DNA of 64,000 bases from Anaerococcus lactolyticus ATCC 51172 (lineage in GTDB: Bacteria > Bacillota > Clostridia > Tissierellales > Peptoniphilaceae): contig NZ_GG666045.1 in assembly GCF_000156575.1 (NCBI RefSeq), positions 316,350-380,349 of the forward strand, written 5' to 3'. The position numbers were made by a program, and so were the translations under genes. The notes under the pieces are model-generated. The model was not told the origin of the DNA, made no database searches, and saw only the letters and a list, made by a program, of their open reading frames with translations. This document shows positions 1-8,399 of this stretch, piece after piece; within the stretch, counting starts at the first letter, position 1, and every line of letters begins with the position of its first letter.

Positions 1-15
1 CTATTACGTAATTTT

Positions 16-642
16 TTACGATGACTTTTTTGCTTTGTTGCTTTTAACAATTTTTGTTTTTGAGAATTCTTCTCTTTCTTTTTCTTCTATGCTCTGAGAA
101 ATATTCTTTATAAGTTCAGTCTTTTGTGGTATCTGAATCTTTTCCAAACTGTTCACTTTCTTATTTGATTTTCTTATCTCGATTTCTAAATTATTAATTG
201 TACTATCAAGTTCAGCTAGTTTAAATATATCAGCTCTTAGTTTGTTAAAGGCAATAAGAGCCTCATCAAAAAGTGAATTGGTTTGATAAAAAGAATATGA
301 TAAGGACAATTTCTTAGGATTGAAACTTACCTCAGCCATGTCTGTCTGCATGAACTTTGTATTTTTTGTTTCAATCGAATTGTCAATAGGTATAAGACCT
401 GCTAAACTTTCTAGCTTAGCTTGGCCTATGCTTGCCATAGCCTTGTTAAAGCTATGACTAACATCATTCATTGTTTGATTAACCTTTTTATTCAAACTGT
501 CCCTATCTTTAATTTTACTCTCATGAGCATTCATAAGAGCCTTTCTCTTTTTATCAAGAATATCTAGACCAACATCTAAAAGCTTTAGCTCTTCTTTGGC
601 TTTTATGAGGTTAGCCTTGCTTGCAATTTGTTCGCTATTCAT
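16..642 (-). CDS. ntpD: V-type ATP synthase subunit D (central rotor shaft)
   Basis: A 208-residue protein that forms the rotating central shaft of the cytoplasmic V1 sector with subunit F. It is almost all helix. The N-terminal part opens with the family pattern of a basic helix ([17 protein letters not shown], then KKRKAL), and a second long helix lies near the C terminus, giving the antiparallel coiled coil of the D family. The middle holds the usual less charged globular part. Length matches the family (about 200-215). The start overlaps the end of subunit B by 8 bp, so translation is probably coupled. It is the last V-ATPase gene visible; the transcript may continue past the window edge. 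The lysine-rich tail (KSNKAKKSS) is typical. Identification is firm from sequence and position. Confidence 0.93.
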   Translation of the reverse strand: MNSEQIASKANLIKAKEELKLLDVGLDILDKKRKALMNAHESKIKDRDSLNKKVNQTMNDVSHSFNKAMASIGQAKLESLAGLIPIDNSIETKNTKFMQTDMAEVSFNPKKLSLSYSFYQTNSLFDEALIAFNKLRADIFKLAELDSTINNLEIEIRKSNKKVNSLEKIQIPQKTELIKNISQSIEEKEREEFSKTKIVKSNKAKKSS

Positions 643-2008
643 CAGCTTTTCCTATGAATTTATCAAGGTTCTTCTCAGATACTCTGTGAAGTTCATTTCT
701 TGGCAATATTTTTAGTATGTCCCAAGCAAGATCTAGGCTCTCTTCTAACTCTCTATTTTCACTTTGAGCTTGGGATAAAAATTTGCTTTCAAAAACATCC
801 CCAAACTCTAAATACTTCTTATCAACAGCTGATAAGTCATCTTCTCCGACAATTTGTGCAATATTTCTTACGTCAATTACCTTTGAATATGATTCATACA
901 ACTGGTTCATTACATCTTCATGATCTGCCCTAGTGTATCCTTCACCTATACCATCTTTCATTAGTCTTGATAGAGATGGTAGTACGTTAATAGGTGGATA
1001 AACACCCTTGCTTGATAGTCCCCTATCAATAACTATCTGACCTTCAGTAATATAGCCTGTAAGGTCAGCTACAGGGTGTGTAATATCATCATTTGGCATA
1101 GTTAAAATTGGGATAAGAGTTACAGATCCCTTTACTCCTTCAATCATACCCGCTCTTTCATAAAGGCTTGCAAGGTTTGAATAAAGGTATCCAGGATAAC
1201 CCTTCCTAGATGGAATTTCACCCCTTATTGAAGAAACTTCCCTGAGCGCTTCACAATATGAAGTCATATCTGTAATTATTACAAGAACGTGGTAGCCTTT
1301 TTTATAAGCTAAGTATTCTGCTGCTGTGAGGGCGCACTTTGGAGCAAGTAGCCTTTCCATTATTGGAGAGTCTGCCAAGTTTTGATACATAACAAGCTTG
1401 TCTTTTACACCTGCTTTTGAGAAAGCATCCTCAAAAAACATAGCCTCATCCTTCTTAATACCCATGGCTGCGAATACAAAGGCGAAGTCTTCGTTTGTTT
1501 TAAGTTTTGCTTGCCTAATAATTTGAGCAGCAATTTCATTATGAGGTAGACCTGATCCTGAAAATATTGGTAATTTTTGACCACGTATTAATGTTGTTAA
1601 GGTGTCAATAGCAGAAATGCCAGTTTGGATGAAATCTCTTGGGTATTCCCTTGCAACAGGATTTAACGCAAGACCTTCTACAGGATAGGTCTCATCAGCA
1701 TAAATATCTCCACCATTATCAATAGGCTCACCTATACCATTAAAAGTCCTACCTAGAATAGTTTCATTTAGTGGTAGTTCTAGAGGTCTCTCATAAAAAC
1801 TTACAACTATATCTTCAACAGAAAAATTATCTGTATTAGCATAAACTTCTACTGTTACTGTATCATCATCGACCATAACAACTGACCCTACAAATTCCAT
1901 TCCTGCTGCGTGAACAGAAACTAAGGCATTATATGCAATATCAGTTACTTTTTCAATTTCAATAATAGATGATTCAATTTTTTTAATTTTAGTATATTCT
2001 TTTCTCAT
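635..2008 (-). CDS. ntpB: V-type ATP synthase subunit B (regulatory, non-catalytic)
   Basis: A 457-residue non-catalytic subunit that alternates with subunit A in the V1 hexamer. It opens with [15 protein letters not shown] and has the N-terminal beta-barrel, then the nucleotide-binding fold in which the P-loop is degenerate: [15 protein letters not shown] near residue 147 replaces GxxxxGKT. The family stretch around [19 protein letters not shown] and the downstream [18 protein letters not shown] are present. Length equals that of other bacterial V-type B subunits. It starts 3 bp after the stop of subunit A and its stop overlaps subunit D, which shows one polycistronic message. Nothing in it looks broken. 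Confidence 0.96.
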   Translation of the reverse strand: MRKEYTKIKKIESSIIEIEKVTDIAYNALVSVHAAGMEFVGSVVMVDDDTVTVEVYANTDNFSVEDIVVSFYERPLELPLNETILGRTFNGIGEPIDNGGDIYADETYPVEGLALNPVAREYPRDFIQTGISAIDTLTTLIRGQKLPIFSGSGLPHNEIAAQIIRQAKLKTNEDFAFVFAAMGIKKDEAMFFEDAFSKAGVKDKLVMYQNLADSPIMERLLAPKCALTAAEYLAYKKGYHVLVIITDMTSYCEALREVSSIRGEIPSRKGYPGYLYSNLASLYERAGMIEGVKGSVTLIPILTMPNDDITHPVADLTGYITEGQIVIDRGLSSKGVYPPINVLPSLSRLMKDGIGEGYTRADHEDVMNQLYESYSKVIDVRNIAQIVGEDDLSAVDKKYLEFGDVFESKFLSQAQSENRELEESLDLAWDILKILPRNELHRVSEKNLDKFIGKADE

Positions 2009-2011
2009 CAG

Positions 2012-3754
2012 CTACCCCCTCAAATTAGCAAAATAATTCTCAATCTTAGAGCCTAGCTGATTAAGCTTTTCTAACTTATCATTCTCAACATTATATTTCA
2101 TCTGACTTATTTCATTTAATAAATCAGAATTATAAATCTTTTTATATGAAATGCCATCTTTTAGGGCTTGTTCACTTAAGTTGTTATATTTATCAATAAT
2201 GTCTAACATCATAATTTGCTTATCTACAGGTACATATTTATCAACTGCATTATAAGCGTTTTGTTGCAAAAATCCGTTTCTAATTAGGGCAGCAACATCG
2301 AGAATATTTTTCTGCTCATCAGATAAGGCATCAGATCCAACTAGCATCATAATTGATTTAACTTCTTCTTCAGAAATCAAAACATTCATAAGCTTATTTC
2401 TTATAGAAATAATATCTGAATTGTAATGCTCTTTGTAATAATCTTGCATTTTTTCCAGATAATTAGTATATGATGTTAACCAATTTATAGCTGGATAATG
2501 TCTTGAATAAGCAAGCTTTCGATCCAAACCTAAAAATACATTTACGCTTCTTCTTGTAGCTTCTGTAACTGGCTCAGAAAAATCTCCACCTGATGGAGAT
2601 ACAGCTCCTATTAGGGTAACAGATCCCTTAGTTCCATTTAAATTTTCAAAATAACCAGCTCTCTCATAGAATTTTGAAAGTCTACTAGCAAGATAGGCTG
2701 GATAACCTTCTTCTGCTGGTATTTCTTCAAGCCTTGCTGATATTTCTCTAAGAGCTTCTGCCCACCTTGATGTGGAGTCTGCCATAAGAGCAACATCATA
2801 ACCCATATCCTTATAATATTCTGCTATAGTTATACCTGTGTAGATACTTGCTTCTCTCGCTGCTACTGGCATATTAGATGTATTTGCTATAAGAATTGTT
2901 CTTTGCATCAAGTCTTTGCCAGTATTCGGGTCTATAAGATCAGGGAATTCTTCTAGTACTTGGGTCATCTCATTTCCCCTCTCACCACAACCGATATAGA
3001 CAATTATGTCAACATCAGAATATTGGGCAAGTTGGTGTTGGAGCATAGTTTTACCTGTACCAAAACCACCTGGAATTGCAACAGTACCACCCTTTGCAAT
3101 AGGGAAAAATACATCCAAAACTCTTTGACCTGTAACAAGTAGGTTCTTTAAGCTGAGAGCTTTCTTAACAGGTCTAGGATTTCTAACTGGCCAATACTGA
3201 TAAAGCTTAAGCTCATAAACACCTTCATCATTTTCTACTTTAAGTATAGTATCTTCTAGCTTATATTTGCCATCTTCTTTTGCTTCTATTATTTCACCAT
3301 CAAAACTTGACATAAGTCTATGCTCTATTACTTCAGTTTCTTTAATAGTAGCATAAATATCAGCTTTTCTTATCTTATCGCCCTTTTTAAATTTGATTTT
3401 AACATCCCATTCTTTTTCCAAATCTAGATTATCAAAACCAATACCTGATGGAATAAAAGCTCCATGCTTATCCATAATATGTTTAAGAGGTCTTTCAATA
3501 CCATCAAACATATTTCCCAATAAACCTGGACCTAGTCTAACAGAAAGAGGCATTGATGTAGAAATAATATCCTCTCCCACTTTTAGACCTGATGTATCCT
3601 CATAAACCTGAATGGTAGCAAGATCACCCTCAACAGAAATAACTTCTCCGATTAGCTTTAAATTTCCAACCGACACCATCTCTCTGATTTTAAGATTTCT
3701 TGCATTTTGAGCATAAACAACAGGTCCATTAATTGTTTTAATTATTGGATTCAT
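2012..3754 (-). CDS. ntpA: V-type ATP synthase subunit A (catalytic)
   Basis: The catalytic A subunit that hydrolyses or makes ATP. The chosen ATG gives [13 protein letters not shown], the normal family N terminus, and has GAAAGTGAG just upstream; an in-frame start at 3802 would add 16 residues that do not fit the family. From this start it is 580 residues. The Walker A motif GGFGTGKT lies near residues 227-235, after the A-specific non-homologous insert (residues roughly 110-190, with [15 protein letters not shown]). The catalytic region has [11 protein letters not shown] and the Walker B region [18 protein letters not shown]. It overlaps the end of subunit E by 17 bp. Confidence 0.96.
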   Translation of the reverse strand: MNPIIKTINGPVVYAQNARNLKIREMVSVGNLKLIGEVISVEGDLATIQVYEDTSGLKVGEDIISTSMPLSVRLGPGLLGNMFDGIERPLKHIMDKHGAFIPSGIGFDNLDLEKEWDVKIKFKKGDKIRKADIYATIKETEVIEHRLMSSFDGEIIEAKEDGKYKLEDTILKVENDEGVYELKLYQYWPVRNPRPVKKALSLKNLLVTGQRVLDVFFPIAKGGTVAIPGGFGTGKTMLQHQLAQYSDVDIIVYIGCGERGNEMTQVLEEFPDLIDPNTGKDLMQRTILIANTSNMPVAAREASIYTGITIAEYYKDMGYDVALMADSTSRWAEALREISARLEEIPAEEGYPAYLASRLSKFYERAGYFENLNGTKGSVTLIGAVSPSGGDFSEPVTEATRRSVNVFLGLDRKLAYSRHYPAINWLTSYTNYLEKMQDYYKEHYNSDIISIRNKLMNVLISEEEVKSIMMLVGSDALSDEQKNILDVAALIRNGFLQQNAYNAVDKYVPVDKQIMMLDIIDKYNNLSEQALKDGISYKKIYNSDLLNEISQMKYNVENDKLEKLNQLGSKIENYFANLRG

Positions 3755-4343
3755 TAAAACGCTCACTTTCAAGAACTTGGTATAATTTCTTACCAAATTC
3801 ATATTTTCTATCTCTTATTCTCTCTTTATAGCTAAAGTTATATCTAAACTCATTATTTATATCTTTAAGTATAAAGCCACCAATGTAAGTCTTATCAATC
3901 GCTTGTTTATTTTTAAAATCTATTAAATCTAAGTCATCTTGAAGGACACATACAACAATTTCATCTTCAGACAAATTAAGTGCTTTCATCATTTTCTTAA
4001 TATCTTCTTGTAAAGATTTTTTATATGCATCAGTTTTTTTATAAGCTCTTAGTTTAGTGATTAATCTATTATAAAAATCATAAAGCAATTCTTCTCTATA
4101 AGCATAGAAATCATTTTTTTCTTCTTGCTTTATTTTAGAGATTTCTTCATTTTTTCTTATTTTTAGAAAGTTTTTTCTATCTTTTATTTTTTCTTCAAAT
4201 TCTTTATTTCTTTGTTTATTTTTATCGTCTATATAGGATGAATTTTTTTCAGTTGATAAGAATAACTCATTATCAGTTTTTAATTTTTCTTCATCCCAAA
4301 CCATCTTCCTAAAACTTGATAGTTTTGCTTCTAAGTCTAGCAT
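3738..4343 (-). CDS. ntpE: V-type ATP synthase subunit E (peripheral stalk)
   Basis: A 201-residue peripheral-stalk subunit. Residues about 20-110 are a very basic and acidic coiled coil with no hydrophobic segment. The C-terminal part (about 120-190) is a small alpha/beta domain with the family's IGGFILKDINNEFRYNFSYKERI, the strand-turn that binds the outside of the A/B hexamer. In related enzymes E pairs with a short coiled-coil subunit (G/H, called NtpF in Enterococcus). No free gene for that partner is present in this operon; see the coiled coil at the end of the gene at 6387-7280. It starts 11 bp after subunit F with AAAGGA as ribosome-binding site. Confidence 0.85.
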   Translation of the reverse strand: MLDLEAKLSSFRKMVWDEEKLKTDNELFLSTEKNSSYIDDKNKQRNKEFEEKIKDRKNFLKIRKNEEISKIKQEEKNDFYAYREELLYDFYNRLITKLRAYKKTDAYKKSLQEDIKKMMKALNLSEDEIVVCVLQDDLDLIDFKNKQAIDKTYIGGFILKDINNEFRYNFSYKERIRDRKYEFGKKLYQVLESERFNESNN

Positions 4344-4354
4344 ATTTTATCCTT

Positions 4355-4591
4355 TCAGCCATCAATAATTACAATCAAAGGCATTGAGTAATCTCTTCTA
4401 TAATTATCTATCCTATTCATGTTTTTATTATAAACTGACCTTGTAATTATCAATATGGCAAGATTCTCATCCTTGTACGAATTTTTAAATTCCACTTCAA
4501 AATTTTGATCTCCAACCAAGCTTGCTTCAATTGCGCCAAGGCGGAACATTGTTAGCAAGCTGTTTGAGTCAGTTAGAATCTTTGCTTTCAT
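4355..4591 (-). CDS. V-type ATP synthase subunit F, short form
   Basis: A 78-residue protein in the position of subunit F (NtpG in Enterococcus), which sits on the central shaft with D. It has the Rossmann-like half of the family: ILTDSNSLLTMFRLGAIEA at the N terminus, AILIITRSVY in the middle, and it stops right after the strand MPLIVIIDG. Known F subunits run on for 20-25 residues after this strand with a C-terminal helix that contacts D and the A/B ring; here that helix is absent. The stop is an ordinary TGA and the next gene follows after 11 bp with its own ribosome-binding site, so a simple truncation at an operon junction is more likely than a sequencing slip. Family assignment is moderately sure, from position and fold pattern. 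Confidence 0.75.
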   Translation of the reverse strand: MKAKILTDSNSLLTMFRLGAIEASLVGDQNFEVEFKNSYKDENLAILIITRSVYNKNMNRIDNYRRDYSMPLIVIIDG

Positions 4592-4592
4592 T

Positions 4593-5024
4593 TTATGCGT
4601 TTAGAATCATGATAGAAATAATAACACCAAAGATAGCGATACCTTCAGCAAGACCAACGAATATGATTGTCCTACCAAGGATAGATTGGTCTTCAGAAAT
4701 AGCTCCAAGAGCTGCTGAACCTACTGTACCTACAGCATATCCAGTACCAATAGCAGCAAGTCCTGTTGAGAGTGCTGCACCAATATATTTAAGTCCGTCA
4801 GAAGCTGCTGCGGCTGTTGCTGCAGTCTCTGCTGCTTTTGAACCTGTAGGAATCATAAGTACAACAATCATTAACATTACTGGCACAAAGGTAAATAAAT
4901 TCATCTTTAATGCTTTTCTAATTTTAGATTTTGATGGGTCTTCGTTGTTTTTTAATAGGTACAAACCTGAATAAATTGTTATTATTACTACTGCAAGTGC
5001 AAGTAGTGCTGTGTATTTAATCAT
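4593..5024 (-). CDS. ntpK: V-type ATP synthase subunit K (membrane rotor ring)
   Basis: A 143-residue proteolipid of the ion-translocating ring. Four hydrophobic segments are visible at about residues 5-25, 43-61, 79-105 and 117-141. The second hairpin is the conserved part: glycine- and alanine-rich IGAALSTGLAAIGTGYAVG, then FVGLAEGIAIFGVI with the ion-binding glutamate E127. The first pair is weakly conserved and carries no acidic residue, as in other clostridial K subunits. The glutamine found in the sodium-binding pocket of Enterococcus NtpK is not obvious in the third segment, so protons or sodium are both possible. It lies between the C-terminal half of I and subunit F. Confidence 0.92.
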   Translation of the reverse strand: MIKYTALLALAVVIITIYSGLYLLKNNEDPSKSKIRKALKMNLFTFVPVMLMIVVLMIPTGSKAAETAATAAAASDGLKYIGAALSTGLAAIGTGYAVGTVGSAALGAISEDQSILGRTIIFVGLAEGIAIFGVIISIMILNA

Positions 5025-5035
5025 AATATCTCCTT

Positions 5036-6397
5036 TTATTTTCTTTCTTTAACTGGTCTAAATTTACGACCATTTCCTTGGTAATATTTACTAAACATTT
5101 CATAAAACTCTAATCTTAAACCCTGGATAAAAACTATCATGCCTTCAAGACCAATAATAAGTATGTTACCTAAGATTAAGATAATTAAACCTTTTATACC
5201 ACCACCAGCTATTTTACTCATAACTTCAAAAGCCATATACAAGCCTACGTGGTTTATAGCAAAGGCTCCTACCCTTGTAAAAGAAACAAGGTTTGAGAAT
5301 ACTGAAAGAAGTGCTTCTATAATTGAAAATGAACTTTCAACATAATAATCAAAGGCACTTGATTCAAAAATTTCATCTCTTTTTTCAATCTTTGCCGCAA
5401 TTGGTTTTGAAAAAACTATCATAACTATTGAAGCAATTAATAAAGCAAAGCCTACGCTAATAGGCATTGGATTTACCTTTACAATATTAAGGATAATCAA
5501 GACAAAAGAAATCATCATCATAAGGCCTGCAATGCCTTCCTTGCCAAAGATACCTTCCTCAATATTATTTTGCTTTACTAACTTGTTATAAATGCCCATA
5601 CAATAGGCTATTACAAGTAGTCCAATACCAAATGCAACAGATGCAATAAGAACTTTCATTATATTATCAAATGGTTTTATCAAAATAGCTGGTATAAGAG
5701 TTTCTATACCAAATACTGAACCATACATCAAACCAAAGAAACATGCTGAAAATCCGACCCTTCTGATAAGAGCTCCGAATGTTTTGTCTTTTTTGTCGAC
5801 TAAAAAACTTAATAACACAAATACTAAACCTTGTCCAAGGTCACCAAACATCATTCCATATAGGAGCATGTAAGATACTGCGAAAAATGGAGTTGGATCT
5901 ATTTCATTATAATTAGGAGCGCCATACATGTTTACTAAAAATTCAAAGGGTCTAAATAATTTGTTATTTCTTAGCTTAGTGGGTGGTTCTTGATTATATT
6001 TTTTTTTTACTTCAACATTAGTCTTATCATATTTCTTGGATAAATTCTCAAATTCTTTTACTTTTGAATTTGGAACCCAACCTGTAAGGTATAAATATTT
6101 TTCACCCTTTGCCATTTTACTGATGATATCTTCACTCTTTTCGTAATATTCAACAGTGCTTGGAAGAGATTCAAAAGTTTCCTCATTATTTTTTTTGAAA
6201 TTTTCGATTTCATTTTCCAATGAGTCTAATTCTTGATTAACTTCACTTAATTTGCTTTCTATTGAGTCAAGATTTTCATCAGGAAGCTTTTTATCGATAA
6301 AGCCCATTGTATTAACAGCTCTACCTATATCCTCACTAACTTGTTTTGGATAGACTAACAAATAATTTTCTTTTGAATTTTTAATTTTATCTGTCAT
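5036..6397 (-). CDS. ntpI: V-type ATP synthase subunit I, C-terminal part as a separate gene
   Basis: This 453-residue protein carries the second half of subunit I, the stator membrane subunit. It begins inside what is normally the distal lobe of the cytoplasmic arm: NYLLVYPKQ and NTMGFIDKKLPDE match the strand and helix there. A coiled coil (about 45-90) and the family's GWVPNSKVKEF (about 110) follow, then the membrane domain with about seven helices. The stator arginine is in SFTRVGAFAINH near residue 374. I chose the ATG at 6397 because GAGGGGGA stands a few bases before it; an ATG at 6430 lacks this. It overlaps the upstream gene by 11 bp. The first half of subunit I is the upstream gene, so the two products must assemble in trans. 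Confidence 0.85.
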   Translation of the reverse strand: MTDKIKNSKENYLLVYPKQVSEDIGRAVNTMGFIDKKLPDENLDSIESKLSEVNQELDSLENEIENFKKNNEETFESLPSTVEYYEKSEDIISKMAKGEKYLYLTGWVPNSKVKEFENLSKKYDKTNVEVKKKYNQEPPTKLRNNKLFRPFEFLVNMYGAPNYNEIDPTPFFAVSYMLLYGMMFGDLGQGLVFVLLSFLVDKKDKTFGALIRRVGFSACFFGLMYGSVFGIETLIPAILIKPFDNIMKVLIASVAFGIGLLVIAYCMGIYNKLVKQNNIEEGIFGKEGIAGLMMMISFVLIILNIVKVNPMPISVGFALLIASIVMIVFSKPIAAKIEKRDEIFESSAFDYYVESSFSIIEALLSVFSNLVSFTRVGAFAINHVGLYMAFEVMSKIAGGGIKGLIILILGNILIIGLEGMIVFIQGLRLEFYEMFSKYYQGNGRKFRPVKERK

Positions 6398-7280
6398 TGC
6401 CATCCCCCTCGATGATTTTGTTAAACGCATTATCTACAAGTAAATCTACTTTTTCTTTATACAAGCTTTCTATGTGATTTTTTCTATCAGAAAAAGAATT
6501 CTTTATTTCTTCAGCTTCTTTTTTGATTTTTTCGTCATTATTTGCATTTAAGTTTGCTACTTCGCTTGAAAGCTTTTCAAAAAATGTTTGATCAATCTTA
6601 TTAGCTACTCTTAAGCTCTCAGATTTTTCATTTTCAATTATTTCATCGACACTTTTTCTTCTTTGACTAGTCTTATTATCAAGCTCAATCAAAGTATTTA
6701 ATGCATCAGCACTTTTTACAGCTTCATCATCTAAGTGAATAATCAATGATGGTATATTTTCATAATTGTTTTTCAATATAAATCTACCGTCTTTGGTAAC
6801 ATCACCGTATCTAAAATCGAAATAATTTAAATGCTTAATCTTTTCAATATCAACATTAGCTTTAGTAAGAATCTCTAAATTATTTTTGTAAGTTAATAAT
6901 TTATCCTTTTCTTCTACAAGCTCCTCTCGTCTTTTAATCATTGGCTCAAGTCTAGTATATAATCTTTCGAGCTCATCCTTGCTAATAACTTTGGATATTT
7001 CACCAACTTCTTCATCATCGCTGATGTCGAAAAATCTCTTTAAATAATTCAACTTTTCAAGTTCTTCTTTAGAAAGCCCATGAAAACTCGTAATATTATT
7101 CATATCCTCGGTTAGTTCGACGTTCTCACTACTAGCCTTGACAGAGAAAGCTCTACTGGCCACTTGACCAAAAGCATCAATCGGTTCGATTTGACCTATA
7201 TTAATAACATCTTTTAGTAAATCAGTAAGATTTTCCAACCTAGATGTTATATTAACAAGGTTCATTTTTTCTACTGCCAT
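6387..7280 (-). CDS. V-type ATP synthase subunit I, N-terminal part joined to a G/H-like coiled coil
   Basis: A 297-residue protein. Residues 1-185 look like the start of subunit I: MAVEKMNLVNITSRLENLTD is the proximal-lobe strand and helix, 100-145 is the ascending coiled coil, and HLNYFDFRYGDVTKDGRF with IPSLIIHLDDE are the first strands of the distal lobe. Instead of continuing to the next strand, which is at the start of the downstream gene, residues about 190-290 are a highly charged coiled coil resembling the peripheral-stalk subunit G/H: ALNTLIELDNKTSQRRKS, then IKKEAEEIKNSF, ending in a short amphipathic helix (VDNAFNKIIEG). No methionine lies in the second half from which a free G subunit could start. 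The gene follows subunit C by 2 bp. The I assignment is fairly sure; the G/H assignment is an inference from composition, length and operon context. Confidence 0.68.
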   Translation of the reverse strand: MAVEKMNLVNITSRLENLTDLLKDVINIGQIEPIDAFGQVASRAFSVKASSENVELTEDMNNITSFHGLSKEELEKLNYLKRFFDISDDEEVGEISKVISKDELERLYTRLEPMIKRREELVEEKDKLLTYKNNLEILTKANVDIEKIKHLNYFDFRYGDVTKDGRFILKNNYENIPSLIIHLDDEAVKSADALNTLIELDNKTSQRRKSVDEIIENEKSESLRVANKIDQTFFEKLSSEVANLNANNDEKIKKEAEEIKNSFSDRKNHIESLYKEKVDLLVDNAFNKIIEGDGNDR

Positions 7281-7282
7281 AT

Positions 7283-8263
7283 CTACCTTCCTATTAACAA
7301 TTCTCTCTTCTGATTATAGTCATACTTCTCATCCATTTCCAAAATAGAAACTATATTTTTTATATCAAGATACAAAAGATTTATAGCAGAAACAACATAA
7401 AGTATGTCGCAATTGTCGTTGATTATTTCATCCCTCGAATTTTTCCATCTTTTATCTTGTATTCTTTTATAAACCAAGTTTTCGTCTTCAAAAATATTTT
7501 TATACCTACCATCAGAAAAATACTCTATAAATTCTTCCTTATTTAGATTAGATATCTCTCTAAGTCTTTCTGCATTAAACAGATATCCACCCTCTATAAG
7601 GTAGTTAAAAACTTCATTATTATTTATTTCAAAAAATGATTTTAACCTGTAAAGCATCTCAAAATTCAATAAATTAATTTCTTCAGCTAAATATTTGTTG
7701 ATATGCTTATACTCACTATTAGGAAATTTTTCGCTAATTTTTAATAAAGCCCTGTAGTACAACTTTATAAGCGCATTAGAAGATAAAAATATCAACTCGT
7801 CTTGATCCATATTTTCATTTAAAAATGGTTCAAGAACTCTTTTTATATGATTATCTTTAATTGAGTTTACAAAATCATTTAGAGAAAAATTAGGCAGAAG
7901 TTCCATTCCTTCAAAAAATGGACTATTAATAAAGTATTTATAGTTATCTTCCAAAGACTTATTTAAGATACTCGTAATTATTTCCTGTATCAAATAGATT
8001 TTATAAATTGAAAAATACAATTGATAAAATTTCTTTTCTAAGCCTCTTAAAAAGAACTCGATAGATTTTTCTTGTTTATAGAAATGATTATATAATTTTT
8101 CTTCTATAACAAGCTTGTTATCATTTTCATCTAAAAATTCATAGTTCTTCTTAAGATAAGAAATTTTTCTTGCTAAATCATTCTCGTTTATAGTTCTTTC
8201 AAGCAAATAATCATCTAAAAGTTTCCCTAATTTTGCCTTAGCTTTTACAGAAACATCTTTCAT
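7283..8263 (-). CDS. ntpC: V-type ATP synthase subunit C (AC39/d family, rotor cap)
   Basis: A 326-residue all-helical protein of the AC39 family that joins the central shaft to the membrane ring. The family's repeated pattern is visible: INLLNFEMLYRLKSFF followed by LIEGGYLFNAERLREI, which matches the conserved asparagine-arginine helix and the LI-G-L element, and at the C terminus LYLDIKNIVSILEM, then a short helix ending ELLIGR. Length is in the usual range (about 330-350). It has a very good ribosome-binding site (AGGAGG) and is the first gene of the operon; in many Firmicutes C lies further inside the operon. The N-terminal 60 residues are poorly conserved. Confidence 0.82.
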   Translation of the reverse strand: MKDVSVKAKAKLGKLLDDYLLERTINENDLARKISYLKKNYEFLDENDNKLVIEEKLYNHFYKQEKSIEFFLRGLEKKFYQLYFSIYKIYLIQEIITSILNKSLEDNYKYFINSPFFEGMELLPNFSLNDFVNSIKDNHIKRVLEPFLNENMDQDELIFLSSNALIKLYYRALLKISEKFPNSEYKHINKYLAEEINLLNFEMLYRLKSFFEINNNEVFNYLIEGGYLFNAERLREISNLNKEEFIEYFSDGRYKNIFEDENLVYKRIQDKRWKNSRDEIINDNCDILYVVSAINLLYLDIKNIVSILEMDEKYDYNQKRELLIGR

Positions 8264-8399
8264 AAAACCTCCTTCCTACCACGGTATATTGTACCCAATA
8301 TTTTTTTAAAAAAAAGCTTTTAAAATACTAATTATGAATCATATATAATGTTTAACATCCAATATTTCTATTGCCATAGAACAATATGAGCTATTAACT
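8264..8399. other. Intergenic region upstream of the V-ATPase operon
   Basis: This 136-bp AT-rich gap separates the end of miaB from the start of the V-ATPase operon, both on the minus strand. The promoter of the operon should lie here, but I see no clear pair of -35 and -10 boxes; TACAAT on the minus strand about 30 bp before the first ATG (plus positions 8289-8294) is one weak candidate. A small hairpin (CAATA, GAAA loop, TATTG) lies after miaB but has no T-run. Confidence 0.4.

Noticed and set aside
4522-4974. Plus-strand open frame of 150 codons over the K and F genes
   Set aside because: Antisense to ntpK; alanine-rich composition is explained by the GCN codons of the rotor subunit.
6387-6430. 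A frameshift joining the two subunit-I genes
   Set aside because: The second gene has its own ribosome-binding site and ATG, and joining the frames would still leave about 110 extra coiled-coil residues inside the distal lobe.
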